Positions 7,003 through 12,787 of a stretch of 18,028 bases of DNA are shown here, piece after piece (positions within the stretch are counted from its first letter, which is position 1; the number at the start of each line of letters is the position of its first letter). Source of the stretch: Geodermatophilaceae bacterium. GTDB lineage: Bacteria > Actinomycetota > Actinomycetes > Mycobacteriales > Geodermatophilaceae. The notes under the pieces were generated by a model, which saw only the letters and a program-made list of their open reading frames with translations, ran no database searches and was not told the origin of the DNA. The position numbers and the translations under genes were made by a program. The stretch is from NCBI GenBank assembly GCA_013811805.1, contig JACCUM010000316.1, positions 1 to 18,028 of the forward strand, written 5' to 3'.

Positions 7003-8427
7003 ATGAGCCGGGTGATCACCGCGCCGGGCCAGCAAGCATCCCTGTGGACCGCGGCGCTGGATAACCTCGAGCCGCACGAGCCGACCGACCTGCTCGAACT
7101 CGGCTCGGGAGATCGACTCGTGGTCGCCGTCCCGCATCCCGACGACGAGTCCCTCGCCGTCGGGGGCCTGTTGCAGCGACTGCACAGCACCGGCGTGCAG
7201 ATCGTCCTGGTACTGGCGACCGCGGGCGAGGCTGCCTACGGCGCGAGTGGCGGCCCGGCTCTCGCGCTCGGCCGGATCCGCATCCGGGAGTTCCGCGAGG
7301 CGATCGCTGCCCTCGGGCTGGACCCGGTGGAGGTCCACCAACTGGACCTTCCGGACGGGAGACTGGTCGAGTACGAGGCAGCGTTGCTGGAAGCATTCAC
7401 CCGCACACTCAGCGCGCAGCCGCCCGGGGCACGGGGTCGTACAGCGGTACTGGCGCCCTGGATCAGGGATCCGCATCCCGATCACCAGGCGGTCGGCCGG
7501 GCTGCCGGCGCAGCGGCTCGACGCGCGGGATCGGTGCGCTGGTCCTACCCGGTCTGGATGCGGCACGTCCTGCACCCTGAGGATCCGGAGATCCCGTGGC
7601 CGGATCTCCGCCGTGTGGCGCTGCGCTCGGCGGAGCGCAAACGCAAGGGGGCGGCGATGGGGATGTACGTGAGCCAGCTCTACGGGCCGACGCCGGAGAT
7701 CGGACCAGTGCTACCGCCGTACGTCGTCGAGCACTTCACCGACGGGCACGAACTGTTGATCCGGCCGGCGCCCGACGACGATGAGGTCGGGGCGCACTTC
7801 GAGGCTCTGTACGAAGGCAACGCCGACCCCTGGCAGGTCGGATCGAGCCGGTACGAGCAGCGCAAGCGGTCGATCCTGCTGGCCTGCCTGCCTCGGCTGC
7901 GCTACCGCCGCGCCTGGGAGCCGGGCTGCTCGCTCGGGCATCTGACCGCCGAACTAGCCCAGCGCTGCGATCGGCTCGTCTCCAGCGACATCAGTCCGCG
8001 GGCGGTCGCCCGGGCTCGCGAGCTGGCCGGTGCCGACAACGTCACCATCGACGTGGCCCAGACGCCCGTCCACGCTCCTGACCTCGACCCCGGCAGCTGC
8101 GACCTGATCGTGCTGAGCGAGTTCCTCTATTACCTACCCGACCGGGCCCGTGCTGGCACGATCGAGCTGGCCGCGAAGCTGCTCCAGCCCGGCGGCCACG
8201 TGGTCGTCGCTCACTGGCGCGGGCACCCCGCCGACGCGCACTGCTCGGGGCAACAGGCCAACGCCGAAGTTGTCGCCGCGCTCGGATCGAACCCGGTCCA
8301 TCACGTCGACGAGCACTTCGTGCTCGACGTCGCTACTGCCGCCGACCTCGATGTCGGATCCCGCGCCGCTGAGCATGGTGACCGGACCGACCGAGTTGCG
8401 CCGGCCGACGCCGCCGAACGAACATGA
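7003..8427 (+). CDS. Bifunctional PIG-L deacetylase / NodS-like SAM methyltransferase
   Basis: One 474-aa polypeptide with two enzymes. Residues about 35-250 are a PIG-L/LmbE-type zinc N-deacetylase with VPHPDDESLAVGG (HPDD at 45-48) and DPHPDHQAVG (HPDH at 158-161), the metal and catalytic motifs of enzymes that remove acetyl from N-acetylglucosamine-type sugars. Residues about 262-445 are a class I SAM methyltransferase with the NodS-family lead-in FEALYEGNADPWQVGSSRYE (266-285), the SAM loop EPGCSLGH (306-313), acidic Asp329 (SSDIS) and LSEFLYYL (371-378). Start: ATG at 7003 with GAGGGG 7 nt upstream. The stop overlaps the next gene as ATGA. Deacetylating an aminosugar and then methylating the freed amine in one protein is a natural reading, but the substrate is inferred. 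Confidence 0.9.
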   Translation: MSRVITAPGQQASLWTAALDNLEPHEPTDLLELGSGDRLVVAVPHPDDESLAVGGLLQRLHSTGVQIVLVLATAGEAAYGASGGPALALGRIRIREFREAIAALGLDPVEVHQLDLPDGRLVEYEAALLEAFTRTLSAQPPGARGRTAVLAPWIRDPHPDHQAVGRAAGAAARRAGSVRWSYPVWMRHVLHPEDPEIPWPDLRRVALRSAERKRKGAAMGMYVSQLYGPTPEIGPVLPPYVVEHFTDGHELLIRPAPDDDEVGAHFEALYEGNADPWQVGSSRYEQRKRSILLACLPRLRYRRAWEPGCSLGHLTAELAQRCDRLVSSDISPRAVARARELAGADNVTIDVAQTPVHAPDLDPGSCDLIVLSEFLYYLPDRARAGTIELAAKLLQPGGHVVVAHWRGHPADAHCSGQQANAEVVAALGSNPVHHVDEHFVLDVATAADLDVGSRAAEHGDRTDRVAPADAAERT

Positions 8428-9305
8428 CCATCCGGGACCTCGGTCGACTCGTGGACGTCGTCGTCGTCGTGCCGGCTCGCGACGAAGCCGATCGGATCGT
8501 CAGCTGCCTGCACAGCGTCCGGATCAGCCTGCGACAAGCCGCTCAGGCCGGAGCAGTGGGGCACGTCGCCGTTGCCGTCGTGGGCCACCACTGCGCCGAC
8601 GACACGCTCGGCCGAGCCGAACAGGTCCTTGCCGATCTGCCGCATGTCCTGGTCACCGATTCGACGTCGACCTCGGTCGGAGACGTGCGCGCGTTGGGGG
8701 TCAGAGCGGCGTTGGATGTGCTGCCGGGCCGAGGAGGCTCTTCATCCGGATCGAGCCGTTCGCTGGTTGGTGGCGCTGCCCGCGAGGTCTGGATTCTGAA
8801 CACCGACGCGGATTCCATCGTGCCGGCCAGCTGGGTGACCGACGTGCTCGCTCATGCCCGCAACGGTCACCAGGCGGTCATCGGAATGGCCGCGCTGGCA
8901 CAAGCCGGTGCAGCGACGGCCAATGGCGCGGCCGGTGCTCCCGGCGAAGCTGCAGGTGCTCCCGGCGCGACCGGTTCAACCCGAGCGAGGCGGATTTCCG
9001 CAGCGCAGACGGCGTACCGCACGATCATCCGCGCCGGGCTCCACGGGGACTCACACGATCATGTGTACGGCGCCAATCTCGCGGTCCGTGCCGATGCCTA
9101 CGCCGCCATCGGCGGGTTCCGATCCGTGCCGGTCGGTGAGGATCGGGCGCTGGCCGACGCTGTGGTCGGTCATGGGCGTTCGGTCGTACGCCCGCGCGAT
9201 GTCCTGGTGACCACCAGTGCACGCCGGCACGGCCGGGCCGTCGGCGGCTTGGCCACCCTGCTGGACACCCTCGACCGTGCGTTCCCGGACGGCTCCACCG
9301 GTTGA
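8424..9305 (+). CDS. Family 2 (GT-A fold) glycosyltransferase
   Basis: Transfers a sugar from a nucleotide-sugar donor to an unidentified acceptor. The 293-aa protein has the GT2 hallmarks: VVVVVPARDEADRIVSCL at 12-29 (nucleotide-binding strand and loop), the metal-binding NTDADS at 126-131 (Asp128/Asp130), HVYGANLAVRADAYAAIGGF at 213-232 (acceptor loop) and GEDRALAD at 238-245. No convincing membrane segment is present, so it is probably cytosolic or peripheral, unlike the membrane-embedded NodC. Residues about 157-187 form an Ala/Gly/Pro-rich linker with the duplicated unit GAPG (171-174 and 178-181), an unusual insertion between the metal motif and acceptor loop. The ATG at 8424 overlaps the upstream stop (ATGA), implying translational coupling with the PIG-L/methyltransferase. 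Confidence 0.88.
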   Translation: MTIRDLGRLVDVVVVVPARDEADRIVSCLHSVRISLRQAAQAGAVGHVAVAVVGHHCADDTLGRAEQVLADLPHVLVTDSTSTSVGDVRALGVRAALDVLPGRGGSSSGSSRSLVGGAAREVWILNTDADSIVPASWVTDVLAHARNGHQAVIGMAALAQAGAATANGAAGAPGEAAGAPGATGSTRARRISAAQTAYRTIIRAGLHGDSHDHVYGANLAVRADAYAAIGGFRSVPVGEDRALADAVVGHGRSVVRPRDVLVTTSARRHGRAVGGLATLLDTLDRAFPDGSTG

Positions 9306-9359
9306 CCGGAGGTAACGCAGGACCGGTCGCGCTCCAGAGCAGGTTCCAGGTTTCTGCCG

Positions 9360-9420
9360 ACGAAGTGGTCAGCTACGACAGGGAACCGGCCGTCGCAGCT
9401 GCAGTGAGTGACCACTTCGT
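9360..9420. repeat. Nested inverted repeat between the glycosyltransferase and FAD oxidoreductase genes
   Basis: A perfect 12-bp inverted repeat, ACGAAGTGGTCA (9360-9371) with TGACCACTTCGT (9409-9420), encloses a second imperfect stem, GCTACGAC (9372-9379) with GTCGCAGC (9392-9399), which has one mismatch. The element begins 55 bp after the glycosyltransferase stop and ends 80 bp before the next start. No U-tract follows. It may be the terminator of the three-gene cluster, a structured leader for the oxidoreductase gene, or a binding site. The rest of the interval 9306-9499 holds only the ribosome site of the next gene. Confidence 0.65.
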
Positions 9421-9499
9421 GGCGCGGAGGGAGTCGCCGACAACGACGCGGACGCACGCGGCCGAGTGACGAGGGCAAAGGATGGGTAGGAAGGGGGGC

Positions 9500-10795
9500 A
9501 TGTCCCTGCCTAGGAATTGCGATGTCGTCGTTGTCGGTGCCGGGCTGGCCGGGCTGGCCTGCGCCACCCGGCTGTCGGAGACCGGCTTGGACGTCCAGGT
9601 CATCGAGGCATCCGACGGCGTGGGCGGCCGGGCCCGAACCGATCGGGTCGACGGCTTTCTCCTGGACCGCGGCTTCCAGGTGCTGAACACCGGCTACCCA
9701 GAGGTGCGGCGGCGCATGGACGCCGACGCTCTGGACCTGCGCTACTTCAGCCGGGCGATGCTGCTGCACGTGCAGGGAACCGTGGTCCGCCTGGCCGACC
9801 CTCGCCGGGAACCCTTGGCTGCGTTGGCCACGGTTCGCGCGCCGATCGGCTCGCTGCGGGACAAGGCAGCGCTGGGCGCGTACGCCGCCGCCGTCGGCTT
9901 TGCGCCGAGCAGCGTCCTGCTGGGACAGCGCGACCGTACGGCGATGGCAACCTGGCAGCGGTACGGGATGTCGCCCCGGGTGATCGATCGGGTGCTGCGC
10001 CCGTTCTTCGCCGGACTGCTGCTCGAGACCGAGATGACCACATCCGGGCGGTTCGCCGACCTGATGATGCGGATGTTCGTCCGGGGCGACTCGACCGTGC
10101 CGGCGGCCGGTATGCAGGCTCTCGGTGCGCAGTTGTCGGCCCGGCTGCCGACCGGGAACCTCCACCTACTGACACCGGCGTCGAGGGTTCATCCACTGGC
10201 TGTCGAGACCCCAGCCGGGTCGGTGACGGCTCGGGCCGTCGTCGTGGCCACCGATGCCGACGCAGCGGCCGACCTGCTCCCAGGTGTGATCGCGCCGTCG
10301 TGGAAGGGCGTCACCACCGTCTACCACGCGGCCGAGGAGTCTCCGTTGACGGAACCGACGCTGGTGGTCGACGCGGAGAAGTCACCGATCAACAACACGG
10401 TGGTGGTGACCGAAGCTGCGCCGTCGTACTCCCCCGACCACCGGGCCCTGATCGCCACCTCGCTCGTGCACGGCCCCGACCTGGACCGCCTTGCCGTGGA
10501 CGACGGCGCGATCCTCGGGCACCTCGCCCGGTTGTACCGCACGAGCACGTCCGGGTGGGAGCGCATCGCCGCGTACGACGTACCGCAGGCACTTCCGTCG
10601 ATGGCCGCGCCGCACGAGTTCTGCAAGTCCGTACGGACCGACGGCGTCTACGTCTGTGGTGACCATCGCGACACCAGCTCCCTCCAGGGCGCACTGGTGT
10701 CCGGACGCCGGGCCGCCGACGCCCTCCTGTCGGACCTGCGAGTCGTCGTCGAGGATAGTGATCCGGCCGACTCGTCTGGCCGGAACGGGGGGTGA
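9500..10795 (+). CDS. FAD-dependent oxidoreductase, CrtI/amine-oxidase superfamily
   Basis: A 431-aa flavoprotein of the phytoene desaturase / flavin amine oxidase superfamily with unknown substrate. The N-terminal Rossmann motif is DVVVVGAGLAGLACATRL (8-25), with Glu36 for the ribose and GVGGRART at 40-47, followed by the GFLLDRGFQVLNTGYPE segment common in this subgroup. Near the C-terminus, GVYVCGDHRDTSSLQGALVSG is the second FAD-contact motif (G-D-x-x-x-x-x-S-x-x-G-A-x-x-S-G). The ATG at 9500 is preferred because AGGAAGG lies 5 nt upstream; an in-frame ATG at 9482, with its own GAGGG, would add six residues. The stop overlaps the thpR start (GTGA). No carotenoid genes (crtE, crtB) are nearby, so phytoene desaturation is not supported. 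Confidence 0.87.
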   Translation: MSLPRNCDVVVVGAGLAGLACATRLSETGLDVQVIEASDGVGGRARTDRVDGFLLDRGFQVLNTGYPEVRRRMDADALDLRYFSRAMLLHVQGTVVRLADPRREPLAALATVRAPIGSLRDKAALGAYAAAVGFAPSSVLLGQRDRTAMATWQRYGMSPRVIDRVLRPFFAGLLLETEMTTSGRFADLMMRMFVRGDSTVPAAGMQALGAQLSARLPTGNLHLLTPASRVHPLAVETPAGSVTARAVVVATDADAAADLLPGVIAPSWKGVTTVYHAAEESPLTEPTLVVDAEKSPINNTVVVTEAAPSYSPDHRALIATSLVHGPDLDRLAVDDGAILGHLARLYRTSTSGWERIAAYDVPQALPSMAAPHEFCKSVRTDGVYVCGDHRDTSSLQGALVSGRRAADALLSDLRVVVEDSDPADSSGRNGG

Positions 10796-11364
10796 GCCGG
10801 CGGCTGTTCGTGGCGCTCATGCCGCCCCGTGCAGCGCTGGAGGAACTCGATGCGGTGGTTGCCCCGCTGCGCGACGAGCAGCCATCGCTGCGCTGGACCC
10901 GTACCCAGGCCTGGCACCTGACCCTCACGTTCCTCGGCGCGGTCGACGAACCTACGGTCAACAAGCTGGCCGTGGGACTCGCCCGGGTCGCCGCGGGGCA
11001 AGGGCCGATCCGGCTCGCCGTCGCTGGGGCCGGACGGTTCGGTCAGCAGGTGCTGTGGGCCGGAGTGACGGGCGAAGTGACCGGCGACGATCGGCCGCTG
11101 CGGATCCTCGCCGACTCGGTACGGGCCGCCGCCCGCCACTGCGGCGTGGCGGTCGAGACCCGGCCGTACAGCGGGCACCTCACTCTCGCCCGAGGAGCGG
11201 CCGGTGTCGATCTGCGCCCCCTGGTTGATCGGTTGCGCGGGTTCACCGGCTCATCCTGGATGGCGACCGACCTGTTCTTGGTCGAGAGCCGGCTCGGCGC
11301 CGGATCTGGGCGGACCGCGCTGCACGAGCCGTACGCGCACTGGCCGCTGCGCCAACAGCGCTAG
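10792..11364 (+). CDS. thpR: RNA 2',3'-cyclic phosphodiesterase (2'-5' RNA ligase family)
   Basis: A 190-aa member of the 2H phosphoesterase superfamily. ThpR enzymes open 2',3'-cyclic phosphate RNA ends to 2'-phosphate and can join tRNA halves through 2'-5' bonds in vitro. Both catalytic H-x-T-x motifs are present: HLTL at 42-45 (in WHLTLTFLG) and HLTL at 129-132 (in YSGHLTLARG), with typical family spacing. The N-terminus SRRLFVALMPP is also characteristic. The GTG start at 10792 overlaps the preceding stop as GTGA, so translation is probably coupled to the FAD oxidoreductase; no functional link between the two is obvious. An inverted repeat over the stop codon may end the transcript. Confidence 0.92.
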   Translation: MSRRLFVALMPPRAALEELDAVVAPLRDEQPSLRWTRTQAWHLTLTFLGAVDEPTVNKLAVGLARVAAGQGPIRLAVAGAGRFGQQVLWAGVTGEVTGDDRPLRILADSVRAAARHCGVAVETRPYSGHLTLARGAAGVDLRPLVDRLRGFTGSSWMATDLFLVESRLGAGSGRTALHEPYAHWPLRQQR

Positions 11365-11411
11365 CTCGGCCGGTCGAGTCCCTCCGCCAGACCCGCGCTG
11401 GGGGGCCGAGC
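11364..11411. terminator. Candidate bidirectional terminator between thpR and arsM
   Basis: GCTCGGCC (11364-11371) and GGCCGAGC (11404-11411) are perfect 8-bp inverted complements enclosing a C/G-rich 32-nt loop that itself holds a short CCAG/CTGG stem. The element begins at the last base of the thpR stop codon and lies 30 bp beyond the arsM stop on the other strand, where convergent transcripts must end. There are no U-tracts. Confidence 0.45.
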
Positions 11412-11440
11412 CGCGCCGTCAGATGCACCGGTCAGCTGGT

Positions 11441-12244
11441 CTACTGGGACGACTTGGGCTTGGTGGCCCGGATGATCGCGGCATGCATCTCCGGCGCCGC
11501 CTCGTGGGTGAAACTCACCTCAGCATCGACGAAGCCGGCGGCTTTCAGGCCGTCGAGGTATTCGCTACGGGACAGTGCGCCGGCGATGCAGTTGACGTAG
11601 GACCCGCGACGGACCCGCTCTTCTGGTGTGAGGGTGTCCTCGGCCACGACGTCGGAGATCCCGATCCGCCCGCCGGGTACGAGTACGCGGAACATCTCGC
11701 TGAGCACCGCCGGCTTGTCCGTGGACAGGTTGATGACGCAGTTGGAGATGACGACGTCGACCGCCTCGTCGGACAGCGGCACGGCCTCGATGTCTCCGCG
11801 CAGGAATTCGACGTTGCTGGCGCTGGCTCTGGCGGCGTTGGCCCGGGCCAGGTCGAGCATCTCGTCGGTCACGTCGACGCCGTACGCGAATCCGGTCGGT
11901 CCGACCCGCTTCGCCGAGAGCAGTACGTCGATCCCGCCGCCCGAGCCGAGATCCAGGACTCGTTCCCCTTCGCGGAGTTCGGCCACCATGAGTGGGTTGC
12001 CGCAGCCCAGGCTGGCAGCGACCGCTTCGGCTGGTAGGCCGTCGGTGAACCCGGGCTCGTACACGCCGGCCCCGGTCCATCCGTCATCCGCGGCGTTCGC
12101 TGGAGTGCAGCAACTGGTCGAACAGCACTCGGACTCGAGCGCTCTGACCTCGTCAGCGGTAGCGCCCCCGCTGGCTGCGGTGGCGGCTTGGGCGTACCGG
12201 GCGCGCACCTGCTCGCGCAACGCGACGTCTCCGGACTGGCTCAT
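11441..12244 (-). CDS. arsM: Arsenite methyltransferase
   Basis: SAM-dependent cytosolic enzyme that methylates As(III) to methylated and volatile arsenicals for detoxification. The 267-aa protein has the class I SAM loop VLDLGSGGGIDVLLSA (97-112), Asp124 in YGVDVTDEML, and ArsM signatures GCGNP (80-84), ISNCVINLS (166-174) and YVNCIAGAL (216-224). Cys169 and Cys219 are 50 residues apart, as are the arsenic-binding cysteines 174 and 224 of Cyanidioschyzon ArsM. Cys81 corresponds to the third. A further cluster, ECCSTSCC (39-46), near the N-terminus may also bind arsenic. The ATG at 12244 has AGGAG 5 nt upstream; the open frame up to 12316 is non-coding promoter DNA. It is divergent from arsR and probably repressed by it. 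Confidence 0.95.
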   Translation of the reverse strand: MSQSGDVALREQVRARYAQAATAASGGATADEVRALESECCSTSCCTPANAADDGWTGAGVYEPGFTDGLPAEAVAASLGCGNPLMVAELREGERVLDLGSGGGIDVLLSAKRVGPTGFAYGVDVTDEMLDLARANAARASASNVEFLRGDIEAVPLSDEAVDVVISNCVINLSTDKPAVLSEMFRVLVPGGRIGISDVVAEDTLTPEERVRRGSYVNCIAGALSRSEYLDGLKAAGFVDAEVSFTHEAAPEMHAAIIRATKPKSSQ

Positions 12245-12256
12245 GGCAACTCCTAA

Positions 12257-12274
12257 TATCGATGGTTGTCTATG
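12257..12274. promoter_or_regulatory. Candidate ArsR operator, arsM-proximal copy
   Basis: TATCGATGGTTGTCTATG matches the arsR-proximal site at 13 of 18 positions in the same orientation, including TATCGA and TGTC at the same spacing. It lies 13-30 bp upstream of the arsM start codon, ahead of its ribosome site, where a bound repressor would block transcription. It is a poorer palindrome than its partner. Confidence 0.5.
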
Positions 12275-12300
12275 TCTTGGTGAACTGACCATGCACGGGA

Positions 12301-12318
12301 TATCGACAGATGTCAATA
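12301..12318. promoter_or_regulatory. Candidate ArsR operator, arsR-proximal copy
   Basis: TATCGACAGATGTCAATA is an imperfect palindrome: arms TATcGACA and TGTCaATA pair at 7 of 8 positions around a 2-bp centre. The site begins 44 bp from the start of the matching arsM-proximal site, about four helical turns, in the intergenic region of a divergent arsM/arsR pair. Its minus-strand reading contains TTGACA, a possible -35 for arsM, but no good -10 follows. Confidence 0.55.
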
Positions 12319-12319
12319 C

Positions 12320-12715
12320 GTGCGTCAGACTGAGTTCGTGGCAAACCTGCCGATCGTCTCGTCCGGCTCGATGTCGGCGATGTGTTGCGCGCCGCTGGTC
12401 CGCGAACCGCTGAGCGCTGCGGCTGCGACCGAGTTGGCTCGCCGGGTCAAGGCGATCGCAGACCCCACCCGGCTTCGCTTGCTATCGCTGATCGCAGCCT
12501 CCGACAGCGCGGTGTGCATGTGCGATCTGATCGCACCGGTCGGGTTGAGCCAGCCGACCGTGTCGCACCACCTCAAGATCCTGGTCGAGGGCGGGCTGCT
12601 CGATCGGGACAAGCGCGGGGTCTGGGCGTACTACTCCCTGGTCCCCGGCGCCCTGGATTCGTTGTCCGCGGTACTCAGCACGCAGTCCGCCGCCGCTGAC
12701 TTCTCCAACCGTTAG
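12320..12715 (+). CDS. arsR: ArsR/SmtB-family arsenic-responsive repressor
   Basis: Winged-helix metalloregulator, 131 aa as drawn, that binds operator DNA and is released by As(III). The DNA-recognition helix is LSQPTVSHHLKILVEGGLL (76-94), preceded by ADPTRLRLLSLI. Cysteines are at 22-23 (MCCAPL, N-terminal pair) and 66/68 (AVCMCDL, alpha-3 site). An N-terminal vicinal pair combined with an alpha-3 cysteine resembles the three-cysteine site described for Corynebacterium glutamicum ArsR, while CxC in alpha-3 is the Escherichia coli ArsR pattern; this protein has both. The start is uncertain: the GTG at 12320 begins only 2 nt after the operator-like palindrome and has no ribosome site, and GTG 12338 or ATG 12371 are alternatives that keep the cysteine pair. 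It is divergent from arsM. Confidence 0.93.
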   Translation: MRQTEFVANLPIVSSGSMSAMCCAPLVREPLSAAAATELARRVKAIADPTRLRLLSLIAASDSAVCMCDLIAPVGLSQPTVSHHLKILVEGGLLDRDKRGVWAYYSLVPGALDSLSAVLSTQSAAADFSNR

Positions 12716-12767
12716 GCGCATTACGGCGAAATCCCAGCCGGATCGTGACCGTTATGCGCATCACGGC
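12716..12767. terminator. Inverted/direct repeat cluster between convergent genes
   Basis: GCGCATTACGG (12716-12726) pairs with CCGTTATGCGC (12749-12759) at 10 of 11 positions. A third copy, GCGCATCACGGC (12756-12767), repeats the first arm directly at 11 of 12 positions. The element starts at the base after the arsR stop and ends 21 bp from the stop of the convergent FAD oxidoreductase gene, so a bidirectional terminator is the simplest reading. The overlapping third arm could give an alternative fold. Confidence 0.45.
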
Positions 12768-12787
12768 CCAAGAGGGCTCGATCCGGT

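Noticed and set aside
7003..7752. MshB or Mca (mycothiol) function for the PIG-L domain
   Set aside because: The PIG-L motif alone would allow it, but the fused methyltransferase and glycosyltransferase neighbour point elsewhere, and MshB/Mca are stand-alone proteins.
12289..12317. arsM promoter with -35 TTGACA on the minus strand (12317-12312)
   Set aside because: The hexamer is perfect, but the expected -10 position (CATGGT) is a poor match, so it was noted only with the operator.
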